DNA of 64,000 nt, from contig JAJEKV010000009.1 in assembly GCA_021234155.1 (NCBI GenBank), positions 13,026,546 to 13,090,545 of the forward strand, in the 5' to 3' direction. Within the stretch, counting starts at the first letter, position 1. Every line of letters begins with the position of its first letter. Origin of the DNA: Isoetes taiwanensis. Its lineage: Eukaryota; Streptophyta; Lycopodiopsida; Isoetales; Isoetaceae. A program made the position numbers and the translations under genes. Below the pieces are notes generated by a model. That model was not told the DNA's origin. It made no database searches and saw nothing but the letters and a program-made list of their open reading frames with translations. Below are positions 20,701 through 33,288 of the stretch, piece after piece.

Positions 20701-23160
20701 ATGATTTGTACGGGCACAATAATACTCCTAATTGTCTGTCTTGATATCAATTGCTAGCTATTTTTTATTCATGTTTCTTTACGGAAGTCCATTTGGTGCA
20801 AGAGCACTTGTACACACATAAACTTATTGCAGGGTCCAATAATAACGTACTAGACTGGGCTCTTGCACCGAAACCAATAGCATATAAGGTGGATATGGTA
20901 GACGGGTCAACCCAAACTTCTCCATGAATAAATATTGCAAAGTGGTGGAAATTTGAAGGCAAATGACATGTCATCACAAGCCTTGAATCTGCAAATTGTC
21001 AGCGGCACAGAAAAGGAAGATTGCTCAGAAATGGAGGAGGTCGTACATTTCTTCACTGATGTCATGCATGTACAGCTTTAGTGCATTACAACTGCTAGGT
21101 GGGAGCAACCCCACCCGATCGCGCTCGACATCTTTTAATGCACTTAAAGATACACTTTCTCGACCGTGTGTGATGCGGCACGGTAGTCACCTAAAGGGCA
21201 TTAAATTTTCACTACAGAAAGTCCTCACTTTGTTTCACCTCTAGAAATGAGGGGAAGAGCTATGCAAGATTAGAAAAGCAGGATAGAAAAAAATGGGCAG
21301 TTTATTGAGGAGGCATGACTATCATTCGGGATCATTGGCCTTCTGGTCATTGGACTAATTATGTGTGGTCTTTTCTTCTTCCTCCTTCGTTTGTAGGGTT
21401 GTGTTCTTTGTTTTGTTTTGCCTTATTTTCCTTTATATACTATAGTATGCGTGCTGCAACCTCAAAGGCATCTGTTCTAGGCAATTCCCAGTTGAAGATA
21501 ATTTGATGAATACCTAATGCCCTTGCCCTCAGTCAACACAAAATACTTGGCAATTCGACAACACATTAACGCATGTTAAATCAATCGTAGAAGTCATCTC
21601 TCCTTTGTGCTTCTGCCCATTGGCAATGTCTTCTCGTGCACAATCTCTGAGAAGCAAATGCAGTTCAAAGGTCTGGAGATGGAAAATTAATGGAAATTAA
21701 ATTTTTTCATCTTGGTTATGGCTATGTTCACTATTTTAACCATTGGAAGATCCTTCTGACCAACCATCTTTAGCTGCTTTTACCCAAACTCTCCATTAAC
21801 CTTTCAAGATAATGCAATGGTTTTGCACTCTCTGATATTCTAAGCTATCTTTTCTCCTATTTGTTCTCTTGTGACATGTTAGCAAGGGAAGCAAGATATA
21901 AGATAGAAGCAGGGAGAGTTAAACTAACATAGCTGTCATCACTGTGGGCACGACAACCGTGCATGCCTTTAGTTTATTTCAAGCAATATATGTCCGTTGG
22001 CATCCTCCACAGTAAGAAACAAAAAGCTGAAACAAATTTCACATAGCAATAATACATTGAAAGGCTAACAAAAATATCAAGACTTGGACAGGCCCAACAG
22101 TTGTTGATGCACTGTTAAGAACACATATTGCATCATGGCAACAGTGATGGATATAATCATCCATGTGTCCCTGGTTGTAGAGTTTACAAATTGTCTATGT
22201 TTCCTTCATAAGCATCTGCGGTTGCCATGTTTCTACATGTGAATGGGTAAGAAAAAATAACAGAGCAAGGTGCCTAGAATTTGTAAGACCAAAGTAAATG
22301 GTTGTTATAGCCTCAAAGTTTCTGGAAGACGATCATCAGGGCCATATTTAATTGTATATGTCACTTCATACTTCCAATCCCAACAACATGCCCTTGTTCC
22401 CTAGAAGATTATTTGCAGTAAGAGCAAAGACGAGTATCAGAAATAGCAGTATTGCATGGTGGCATGCACTAACTAAAACATTTCTTTTAGCATATATAAA
22501 CCTTGTGGCCAACTATTATCGTATTGTTTTCATAAGACAATACTACGATTGGAAAAGGCGCAGGTGAAGGAGCTTGTTTAAAGTTATTACAAGAATAGTA
22601 GTGAGTACCTTCTGTTGGCAATAGTTAGGATTTAGCATGGACTCTCTGACAGGTGCTGCTACTTACATAACATGCACTACATGACATGTTCGTAGTTAAT
22701 GTCTCAGTCACATCCATCCATCCCACACATCCAAATTTTAACATGATAAGGAGGGCATAATCTTCCGCAGCTATTTGATATTGAAAGACGATAAAAATCC
22801 TGAACATAAATGCTTTGTGGCACCTTAGAGCCCAGTTGAAGATATCATGATTTAGTCCACATGGCACACCTTGTGAGTCAAAACGAAAATGGAAAAAAAA
22901 AATATACCTAAGTTTGCTGATGGTTCTAATAAGTAATGTCTATTCTTTAAGGTATTAAATAGCATTGAGTCAGCTAATAGACCCAAACAATTAGCTTCTG
23001 GTGCTGACTTTGGTTTTTATCACAATATATAAAGGATGCTTCTCTCCATGGAAGATGATAAAAATGATAAAAATACTTTCTGGATTTTAGGCTCAAAGGG
23101 AACAGTAAAGCAATGCCTAACATAAGGATTATCCTGTGCATATTTTTGGAAGCGGAATAT
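20701..23160. other. Gene-free stretch
   Basis: No supported gene or element. Short frames lack domains and splice context. The right end may contain introns or further exons of the minus-strand gene whose exons sit at 23168-23511, but none could be joined with confidence. Confidence 0.45.
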
Positions 23161-23167
23161 GTAATAC

Positions 23168-23511
23168 CTGAAAAGATACATGGCCAACTTTTGCTAGAAG
23201 GCCATCTGGCAACATCCATCAGTGATTGTATAGGAATAGGAAAAGGAACAATCTGTTGAATTGACATTGTATCGTTTAAAAGCTTCCTTGAGACATCATC
23301 TTGCAGCAAGTGATGAAACATAATAACAAAATGTTAATCCTAATTAATGCTCAAAACTAAATTAATGAAAACGACTAATTTTAAGCTTGAAGCCAAGACT
23401 CACTTACCACTTGGCAAATCGTATCCCCTGTTTGTAGTATGCAGTAGACCGTGAAGCCAAGCCATCAAGCCCTTGGCACCAAGACTCATTGTTAGCCAAA
23501 GGCACAAGACC
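23168..23511 (-). CDS. Two joined exons of an unrecognised gene (fragment)
   Basis: The exon at about 23408-23511 encodes 'MSLGAKGLMAWLHGLLHTTN' then RGYDLPS and ends in a strong donor (GTAAGTGAG). The next exon, 23168-23299, follows an AG acceptor, continues in phase (the split codon GAT) with 'DDVSRKLLNDTMSIQQIVPF' and 'MDVARWPSSKSWPCIFSG', and ends in donor CAG/GTATTAC. Phase match, clean frames and consensus sites over 344 bp support real coding. I do not recognise the family. No start, stop or further exons could be placed, so it is either the middle of a larger gene or a captured fragment. Confidence 0.45.
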
Positions 23512-24094
23512 CTCGCAAAGATAAAATAGACAAGCTTATATAAAAGAGCATAACTAGTGGAAATGCACCAGCAAACATGGAATCCTTGTCTGTTTTCATA
23601 TCAGGAACAATCTTCTGGCATTCATCACATCAACAAACGTCTTGCTATGAGTACTTAATTGGTACTAGAAACGTGTGCCCGACGATGCCGGCATTAGTCG
23701 TGGACGCGTGGAATGGGTAGATTTAGTGGTGGAGGTGCATGGAATAGATTGAATAATGAAATCCATAGTGTGGATGGAAATGGATAGGTAATGGAATGTC
23801 TACTGTTGGGGGATTGATTGATGTGAGTGATAGTTTAGGCTTGTACTGAATACGACAAAGGTGCAACAGGCACATACAGATAGAGAACAAACTTTGCCTT
23901 TGAAGTGTACACATAATATGAAATAACTTGTATGCCATTTGGTTCTTAGTCCAACAATTACCAAATATATCAACAAATTGCCTTTAAACAATATATTAAA
24001 CAAATATGTTGGCTCTACACACAACCACAAAATGCTTTTGGTGCAATCTAAAATGATAAGGTTTATGCTCATCAGCCTCAATGGATCCACATCA

Positions 24095-24257
24095 TTAACA
24101 ACCTATCCTAAAGAGCTCTATGCACATCTGTTGGCTGTGAAGCTCATTTGTGATGTTGACAGGTATAGAAGATTCTCCCATACTCCCTATGGTGGCATTT
24201 TCTAGAAACTCAGGAAGGTCATAATCACCAATTGCATCATGTGGGATCGATGCCCAA
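24095..24257 (-). pseudogene. Unrecognised reading frame interrupted by element C, distal part
   Basis: The frame reads 'WASIPHDAIGDYDLPEFLEN', 'ATIGSMGESSIPVNITNELH' and stops at 24095. Its upstream part lies at 39668-39905 on the far side of element C and joins in frame when C and one GCCTT are removed. I do not recognise the family. Confidence 0.5.
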
Positions 24258-24262
24258 GCCTT
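24258..24262. repeat. Target-site duplication of element C, left copy (GCCTT)
   Basis: GCCTT directly precedes the left LTR and follows the right LTR at 39668-39672. Confidence 0.88.
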
Positions 24263-25847
24263 TATGACGCTCCCTGAACATATAAGGCACTCCCGACGTA
24301 TACATACAGGGACTTCCCCCTCCCATGGCAATCAGTGCACCATGAGCAGGGCCCTCCGTCTAACTCGGACCATCCATAGAAAGATGCCCGGGTGAAGGAC
24401 ACGGAGGTGTCATTCGGCCCACGCCTTCAATGGGACTCCTATATCGCGGAATCGTGAATACATGTTAGCACACCGCATAAATCATACATAAATAACCACC
24501 ACGACCATCCAAGTACTAATGGCAAAGAAGATGCATCTAGTCCTAAGGAAAACACCCCAAACCCCAGGTTCTACCCCGGCTCGACTCTCGTGAGGGATGG
24601 ATCGACGGCTTCGGCCTCAAGAGATCAGCAGACAGAGGTATAACCTGGCGTTGGCTGGCATAGAACAGTGGCTAGGGTTGTCCACTCCATCCGCCCCTCT
24701 TGTGCACACTTTGCAGATGAGTCGAATCATGCTATGGCATCACTATAGCCTTCCGGAGACGCAGACTCAAGGTATCACCCTTCGAGTCTACTCCAGGTTA
24801 CATCTCCCTGGTCCGATGAGGCAGGTCGGGGAAGTGTCCCCTTCCAGTATAGCAGCGGTTCCATGGGTGAGCTAGAGAATAGGTGCCGCATCAACGACCC
24901 CCGCATCCGTACCCGACCTACTCCCCTAACTTTATCATCAAAGTACAGGATGCCCCATACGGGTCACATCTCTGCACCCATGGAGTGTCGGACCTATACC
25001 CGCCCCCACGCGGGACCGGGCTATCGTGCCTAGCCCACTGTAGGAGTCTCAGGAGCCTTTTATGTTCGTGCAAGACCCCACCCCCACTTCACCACTGCGT
25101 CCCTTCTCTGGTGCTGAGCAATTCCATAGCATCTACGGCTCGGTGATCTCTTGTGCCCAGGCCGCAATTACTGAGTACTATGGGAGATACTAGGAGCATA
25201 CTAATGAGCAAAGGTCACAGAGGTCTCTACCCCCCTTAATCCCTGCTTTCTGGAAGAACTAACAGAGATACTACTAAAGATACATCCATCCATCCATAGA
25301 GCATAATCAATAGTTGAGAACAGTTCTAACTATCAAACAAGGGTTAAACATAACCAAAGACAAGCAAAGAAGACTGAAAGAGGCACTAGCCTACTAGAAT
25401 CACAACTAAGCTAACTATGTACTAACCGGAACCATAGCTAGCTCCACTATCCCTCTGGGTCGCCATCCTTCCTCGGCCGAACAAGGTCGAATAAAGATCT
25501 CGGGGTTGAGCAAAGATCTCCTCCTCCATCTCCAATTGCCCCAAATCGAATTGGGGCAAATTGGGGTATTTGGGTGTCCCAAATTGGAAACTCTGCCTTG
25601 CCCATCGATTTGGGCCAGGTGGCGACTTTAGGTTGGTTAATATTAGCTGATTTGGTATTTTAGCCCTTTCTAATATTAGGTTAAGCCCTAAATTCGAATT
25701 AGGGTTTTAGGTTAGGTTTCCACTTTAATAATGAATTATTAACATAGCTAACCTTAGCTTATGAATAATTAATGTGCCATTAATTATTCATAATGACGTG
25801 TCATGTATTTATACTCAAAAAGGCGTATAAATATGTGGAATGTCACA
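24263..25847 (-). repeat. Element C LTR, left copy (uninterrupted)
   Basis: 1585 bp. Matches 32529-33283 and then 38840-39667 in the same order. Its first bases are TATGACGC where the right copy has TGTGACGC, a mutated terminus. Open frames inside (24597-25146) are LTR sequence, not genes. Confidence 0.9.
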
Positions 25848-25860
25848 TTCTCCCCACCTT
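25848..25860 (-). other. Element C polypurine tract
   Basis: On the minus strand AAGGTGGGGAGAA sits directly before the LTR start TGTGACATTCC. This is the usual Ty3-gypsy arrangement. Confidence 0.85.
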
Positions 25861-28800
25861 AAAAATGATGTTGTCCTCAGCATCAAGACTATTCTTGTTG
25901 CAGGGCAACACATCGTACATTGGAAGGAAATCTCCCCTCCTTAAAGAGATAGCGTGAGATTATAGATGACACAGACATTGTCATGTTCAAAGTGATTAAG
26001 TTTGAAATGACTTGTAATGTGCAATTTATAACTCTGGAATATAAAAGGTAGAGGCATAGATCAGACATGATCATGGCTTAGGACTGTCAAAAGTGAACAG
26101 TCAAGGTTTGTGGAAGTCTCACCGTTTCATTCTTGGTGATGAGTTTAGAGTTTATCTAATGTAGAAATTATTCTTTTTATACATACGTGTAATTCTTTTA
26201 ATATAGTACAAACTTATTAATCGCGCATTGTTTAGTAGAAAGTCATTCTAATCATATGAACTTCTGTGTATATATCTATGACTTCGCAATTCATTTTATT
26301 ACAGCCAGCCCTAATTTAATTTTGTAGCAAAATTTTGTTTTCCTATTTTGTTACAGTTTTACCTATAAACTTTAATATTAAGTACGCATTTAGGTTCTTC
26401 ATAATTTATTATTTATAACCTTGTTATAAGGTAATCTAAGTCTCAAGTATTCCCTCGAAGTTTGTGTAAGACATTCATACTTATCTCCTTCATTATATTT
26501 GATTATGTGTTTAAATATCTTGCTCCTTTCGATTATCTTTAATATTTCCACACTCACACTCTCTATCTTTAGCATAGATTACAGGCACATGAGGACACAT
26601 ATTAATTCATTGGTTATGTTTATACATTTACCGACGTCCCCGATATTGTTATATTTGAATTACTTATTTATTTTATTGTTATTTTCAGAATTTATCACAC
26701 ATATAGACACTCTTATATTTACAGGATACGTACACATCCTGACATATACATTCGACGAATTGGTACCGCCCGGGCGCTATCCCAAGGTGCTATGGCTATG
26801 CAATCGTCCCCATCCGCACGTAAGGCCGCCAGTGATTATAGTGTCCACAGCGGAAGCATCGAAACCATGCCTGGTCCGTCCTGAGCCTGTTATATGGGGA
26901 TGACTGAACAGGTGCCGGGCTCCTACTTGAAGTAAAAGTGGTGAATGTTGGGAATAAGGAGTGTTAAGGTATCCCTATTTTGGATGGATACTCAAGAAAA
27001 TTGGTATGAGGATGTTTGGTATCTGATTAAAACACTGGACCTAATAATTACGAGGTTTGATTTATTATGCAGCATCTAGATTGCCATTCAATGTATAAGG
27101 AGACTGGATATAGCACCATATATGTGATGGAGAAGTGGTTTATGATTATCTACTATAGATCACATTAAGGAGGTACTATACTAAGGTGGAAACTGGATTA
27201 TAAGTACCCAGCTCATGAAAGGGAGATCACTTTAGAAGTGTAGGTTTCGACCATGATGGTGCAGGCATAGAATGTCGACCCGACATTTTATAGCTATTGC
27301 TACTTGAATGGAGGTATGATGCGCGGAAAGGTAGAGAATAATGTTGTATGAAGATGCGGATCCATAAACTATGGATTACTTAAAATTACGATACGCTATG
27401 CTTTCGTGAGGAGATTGATGTTCCTGAGGTGTGCAATAACGATGCAAGTGTGTGCATGATTAAGATGACCACATAGTCACGTGGATACGCTTAATGACGT
27501 TGGTCAAATGCATAACCATTATGCATGGTATAGATTAAAGGAAATGGACATATCTTATGTCTGTTGGGAGCATCGGGATGCCAAATAAAAGACTAGACAA
27601 TAGTCTGGGACATAGGTTCCATACAAAACAAAGGTAGGAATAAGCATTTTATAAGACTGCTGGAATGGAAGATGCAATTGGCAGCAGAAGGTGCAACCGT
27701 CTGAAAGCTACAAAGTATGTTGGAGCTCTAGCGAAGCAAGAGTATGAAGGAAAGTTGACCTTCAACGAAGGATACACTAGGGAAGCAAGTAATGCATCCA
27801 CAAGGCCAATGCTTGACAAGAGGTACTTGAAAATTGTTGCAAACGACGTCCCAAATATAGAGAATTTGGAAGGATACTTTGAATAGACCAAAGTCGGAGT
27901 ATGACTAAGGTAGGTGGCCAATGAACATCTCACCAATGAGAATGTGCTGTGGACTCGGTATCGCGTGTGTATCCCGAGGAGTAGGTCCGCATTGGTATAT
28001 GCGTACTAGGATCATTTAATGGTAAAATACAACTAGAAAAAGATAGGTCGTATACTAGAACTTTTAGTTCACATTCCATACGAATACGGAAGTAATGAAG
28101 ATAAGAGTTCTTATACCAGACGTTAACATGTCCACTAGGAACTTAGGGTGGCATCTGCCCCTGTGGAATTTGTGACTAGAGCTTGAGGAGCAACGCAAAC
28201 TATGGCTAGAGAGTCTAGAAAGTGTGGTGTCGAAACCACAACATGTCTATGGTACCGATAACCGAAGTTGTGTCGGAAGGATTTAGTAGTATCAATGCAT
28301 TACTACACTAGAGAGGACATCGAGGATACGATTGACATGCAGATGCATGTCATATTGGAAGATGGTAGAATATTCGTACAAGGCTGGTGAAATATTACTT
28401 GACAATGTTTAAAGAAGGAGCATAATGATATGCTTATATACGAAGATTATTGGGTTAAGGTATGATCCACCAGAGATAAGCATTCAAGCTATCCCAATGG
28501 TTGGAGTTGACTGTCTTAGATATGTCGTACTAAGGGATATGGAAAAAGTTTAAAGCAGTGAAAATAGCTAGAGTAAGTCTAGCATAGAGGATGATGTTAC
28601 ATTCAAAAACATCCCGAGGATGGATGGAACGGTGTTGAACTAACCGATAATGAGAGCGTAACTACTGAAAGATTCTAGATACCAATGAATTACTTCAGCG
28701 TTATAAGCTGAGAGCATCTATTCGGTTTTGGGAAGAAAAAAGATGTATAAAATATGGCATCCTTCTGATGGAAGAAAAGAAGGAATACGATGACTTTGGC

Positions 28801-31680
28801 GATTATACCTTTAGGGATAACCGAGAAGAGGCAATACATAGGAATTCTAAGTCCCGATGAGAATCAAGACGAGGTGTATAGATCAGAAGGGGTAAGATTA
28901 TATAGACCAGTAGTCCATATATCGTAGGAGTTACCCTACTTGCGGGGAACCATTGAAGATATTGAAGTAGAAAGTGGAGGATGCATTGTCTTGAGGCATA
29001 GACCCCTTAGAGGTTATGACTTTGAAACTCTTAAGATGTAAGGAACCGGATAATCTTATGGCGATTATTAATGAAGATCGAAACATTGGATTGTCCTATT
29101 AAGAGACCAGGAGGTTCCAGTGCCTCCGTTTCATTATGCGGGAGCCAAAGGCGACAAGATTTGAAGTAACCAAAAGTTGAAGTTGACGCGATAGCCTTCG
29201 GAATTATAGCATAATCCCGTGGGAAAAATCGTAGGTTATGTACGGGGTTAAAGTACCATAAGGCACTAAAGGAATGGTTGAAATAACTAGAGACCCTATC
29301 AAAATATAGACAGCATATACAAGTCCAATATAGAGTCGGCCAATGTCCATTTGGGAAATAGGTGGCGAAGCCACATCATAAAGGTACATAGGCAATGGGT
29401 TTGTTTGAAAGAACTACCACAGTTATAGTTTAGCTAAGTTAGAGCAGAGCTCTAGCATTGTGGAATGTGGAGATATGTTTATTATGTACATATCATGTAC
29501 ACATATGATAAACATTTTAGGGAGGTAATCTAGGTGGCGACACAAGGAGAGAAAGACGAGTGTATCCTAAAGTTACTGATGAAGGGTCTGGAGATACGTT
29601 CGAAATGTGCAAAGGACCGTCAATCCGTTGCATGCTAGGGTATGATGTGGTAGTTGGCACTTGAAATAAATGCCAACGGCCAATAGAATAAAGCTTAAGG
29701 CAGTGGGGTGGAGTAGTACAATAGTACAATTCCAGGATAAGTAGCGAATAGCAGTTACCTGCTAAATGTTCGAATGTGTCTTGCATAGACACCTAAGACT
29801 AGCCTTCCCACATGATCCATACCTGGATCAGGCAGAGGTGACGCCATGGGTTACATGGGGGTGCAAGTTAGGATATACAGGACTCGAACATGGATACAAG
29901 TCCAGGTTATAGCAAATGTCGATATTGTAGGAAGACTCACAGAATACCAGGCAGGTAGGTGGATGACTCCCGGTAATTTACAATCTAGACAAAGGCTCAC
30001 CACTCTTAGGCCATGGCTATGGCTTAAATGAGGATGCAAAGTCGTTTGGAATGCCACAATAGCGTCATAACATCATGACAGAGAAATATAATGACTAACA
30101 TTGCTAGGATGTAGGACAACGTTGAATCATAACCCCCAATGATAGGTGGGTTAACAATATAGGGAACATATGATAGCGGCTTAGAAGTCACAAGACGGTT
30201 AATAAATACGTAAAGGAGTAAATGGATTGGTGACTCTACTGAATAAAGGTCACAGCCAAAGGGTGAAATGTGTACGCTGTGGCAGGCGTAAGGGTCAGAA
30301 TACTGAAAATCGATCATAGACGTAGAAAACATATTGAAGAAGAGAAGGAATAAAGGACCCTTATGAATGATATTTAGCAATCTGGATAGGAAGGTGACTT
30401 CCTAACATGAAGGGTAGTCTTTGCTAACATGCAAAGGTATACCTGCGGCTTGAAAGGCAGCAAGAGCTGGAAAACTCTTTAAAGATTTGGTGTATAGCTT
30501 AGGGAAGAAGACTTGCATGTCCTAGGACAACATGGTGAATTGAATTCACCAAGGATATTTTCAATAATTAGATAGATAGGTAGACAGCATTTGTACGTCA
30601 TGCCATATTGGCATCGTCCACGAGGACATATGACGGACCCCTAGAGACTTGAACACAAGATCTATGGATAGAGGAGGCCTATCGTGAGAGGTCTTTGGGT
30701 GGTACGGTCCCCTGGGATCTCCACGTAATCCCTTGGAATATGTAAGTTCATTTGCAGAACTTAATGACGTTTAGGCACTAAAATAATAGTTGGAAAGACT
30801 TCGGCCCACGCGATCTAGATAGCGTAGAAGGGGGTGATTAGTCAACAATGGTTGGAGGCCATTGGAATGTACGGGAGAACAAGTCCAAAAGAGGGTAGAC
30901 TGCTGTCAATTTGACAGGCGTGTGGCGCAGATAACTACCATATAGGCGGTGAAGTTTGGCACAAAATAATACCAAGGTTTGTACCCAACACAAGGACTCA
31001 CTACGTATTACAGCGTATGTGTCATGATCTAGGGGGAAGTGATCCATAAAAGGAACAGGGCCAATGAGAAGGAATATTGAAGGGTGGTAGGTTCAAAGAA
31101 ATCCAAACCGATGGTCTAGAGGGGTGCTACATGGCAGTCCCTAGTCGGTTGGACGACAAGAGATCCTTTCTCTGGGAAATGAGACGAGTCAAGGTTTAGA
31201 CACTAGAGAGAGACAACGTTAATTATAATTATGTCTATAAAACATTACTTATATAACGTCGAATGAGGTCTAATATAAAACATATGAATGTAGTATGGAT
31301 TGAATCATGGCAAGGCCCGAAGAAATTGTGTTATCAAGGCATCTACCAAAGGAAAAATATAGATCGAGGAACGCCGATAACTGGACATTATTATCGTCGC
31401 CTAAAGAATATCCAAGGTGAATAGCGGATTAAAATCCAACTTGGAAGTTTTTTTTTTTTTTCTTAATCAAAGAATTTCCTTCCATGGCCCAACGGGAACA
31501 TATGTCGATATGGTTGCAGAGACATTCCGTAGTGATGATAATAACTCTTAAGTGATTCCTAGCTCAGTATGGTTGCACAAGTCTGGCGGAGTTGTTGCTA
31601 CCACAGCATGGGTTACATGGAAGGTGGTCTTCTAATTTATATAGAAAAGAAAACAACTATAAATAAAATGAGAACTATTA
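25861..31680 (-). other. Element C interior, non-coding
   Basis: About 6 kb with no frame longer than roughly 130 codons and no gag, protease, RT, RNase H or integrase motif found on either strand. From about 26.9 to 31.2 kb the plus strand is strikingly purine-rich (many AGG, GGA, GAAG words), so an element transcript would be pyrimidine-rich, unlike retrotransposon coding RNA. A GC-richer patch lies at 26757-26930. Extreme decay of an old pol region cannot be fully excluded. Confidence 0.6.
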
Positions 31681-31690
31681 TATTCCTTGA

Positions 31691-32075
31691 TAGAGGAACT
31701 TAGCCCATTGGTAAAAGGGTTGGCTTGGTTGTAGGAGGTCAGGGGTTCAATCCCACCATATGCCTCTTTCTTTTAAAAAGAGTTGTGATGTAGGAATAGA
31801 ACATTAGATATGTATAAGAATATATATATAAAACATAAACATTAAATAAAAAGAAAGTTGGCTCATTAGTAAAGGTGTTGGCTTGGGTGAAGAAGGTCAG
31901 GGGTTCAATCCTAGGATATATCTATATACCTTTTGCTTAAAAGAATGTTTAACTAGACAAAACAAAATATTAGATGTGTATAACAAAGGAATAGAACATC
32001 TTAAGATAGTTGGCAAAATGGAAAGATTGTTCGATTAGAAGTGGGAGGTCACAAGTTTGAAACGAGGGGGGAAAA
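31691..32075 (+). repeat. Three regularly spaced tRNA-like modules inside element C
   Basis: Module 1 (31691-31769): A-box-like 'tagcccattggtaaaagg', B-box 'ggggttcaatccc' at 31742, and a short closing pair (agagg / cctct). Module 2 (about 31855-31920): 'gctcattagtaaagg' and 'ggggttcaatcct' at 31900. Module 3 (about 32007-32065): 'tagttggcaaaatggaaag' and 'acaagtttgaaac' at 32051. B boxes are 158 and 151 bases apart, and the spacers share words such as 'ggaatagaacat' and 'attagat.tgtataa'. The layout is of tRNA-derived pol III promoter units in tandem. None is a plausible functional tRNA. Confidence 0.55.
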
Positions 32076-32514
32076 GAAAAAGAACTTTTACTTTTTTTTT
32101 TTTTAAGGTCTGCGGGCACCCCCTAACCCTAATTTCTGGGCCCGGTAGGAGATGCGCTGCCCGCCAATTAGGGTTTCGCGCCTGCATTGTTTCCATTTTG
32201 GGTCGACCAAAGGGTGTTCTAAACTAATTAGGGTGTTCCGGACGCAATGGAATAAAAATCGCCGCAATCCGAGTTTCCTAGAGAAAGTTATAGCCTCCGC
32301 AAGAAAGGAACTGCATTCTACCGAAAACTCAACATAACTTCACCTTAACATTTTGAATTTTTCTATTTACCTAGCTCAATTCTCACATACTTAGGCCAAA
32401 ACTCATCCTACTTATGGATTTGATGTACTTTTCCTACATTGGAGGTCTCCTACTATCTAAACGGTCTAACGAGTTTGACATGGCCAGTGCTATGATCTGG
32501 TCCACCAAAATCAT

Positions 32515-32527
32515 GGCTCTGATACCA
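32515..32527 (-). other. Element C primer-binding site
   Basis: Plus-strand 'ggctctgatacca' (minus TGGTATCAGAGCC, complementary to initiator Met-tRNA) lies one base from the LTR start at 32529. Confidence 0.9.
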
Positions 32528-32528
32528 C

Positions 32529-33288
32529 TGTGACGCTCCCTGAACATATACGGCACTCTGGACGTATACATACAGGGACTTCCCCCTCCCATGGCAATCA
32601 GCGCACCATGAGCAGGGCCCTCTGTCTAACTCGGACCATCCATAGAAAGATGCCCGGGTGAAGGACACAGAGGTGTCATTCGGCCCACGCCTTCAATGGG
32701 ACTCCTATATCGCGGAAGCGTGAATACATGTTAGCACACCGCATAAATCATACATAAATAACCACCACGAAGGGTGGCACATCCATCCAAGTACTAATGG
32801 CAAAGAAGATACATCTAGTCCTAAGGAAAACACCCCAAACCCCAGGTTCTACCCCGCCGACTCTCGTGAGGATGGACCGACGGGCTGGGTCTCAAGAGAT
32901 CAGCCAGACAGGTATAACCTGGCGCTAATGGGCATAGAAACGTTGGCTAGGGTTGTCCACTCCATCCGCCCCTCCCAGCACACTTTGCGGATGAGTCGAA
33001 TCATGCTATGGCATCACTATAGCCTCCCGAGACGCAGACTCAAGGTATCACCCTTCGAAGTCTACTCCAAAGTTACATCTCCCCTCGGTCCGATGAGGCG
33101 TGTCGGGAAGTGTCCCTTCCAGGATAGCAGCGGTTCCATGGGTGAGCTAGAGAATACGTGCCGCATCAGCGACCCCCGCGCATCCGTACCCGATCTACTC
33201 CCCTAACTTTATCATCAAAGTACAGGATGCCCCATACGGGTCACATCTCTGCACCCAGGGAGTGTCAGACCCATACCCGGCCCTCTAC
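32529..33288 (-). repeat. Element C right LTR, first part
   Basis: Matches the left LTR from 24263 onward and is cut at 33288 by copia B. Its last five bases, TCTAC, are copia B's target duplication. Confidence 0.9.
33284..33288. repeat. Target-site duplication of copia B, left copy (TCTAC)
   Basis: TCTAC directly precedes the B LTR and is repeated at 38835-38839 after the other LTR. Confidence 0.93.

Noticed and set aside
24597-25146. Two open frames of about 90 codons
   Set aside because: They lie inside element C's left LTR and are only partly kept in the right LTR copy.
26499-26903. 134-codon hydrophobic plus-strand frame
   Set aside because: AT-rich Leu/Ile/Phe composition inside the non-coding interior of element C; no recognisable membrane-protein family.
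31691-31769. Candidate tRNA gene
   Set aside because: A- and B-box-like words are present but no full cloverleaf, no clear anticodon arm; two more degenerate copies follow, so it is a repeat.
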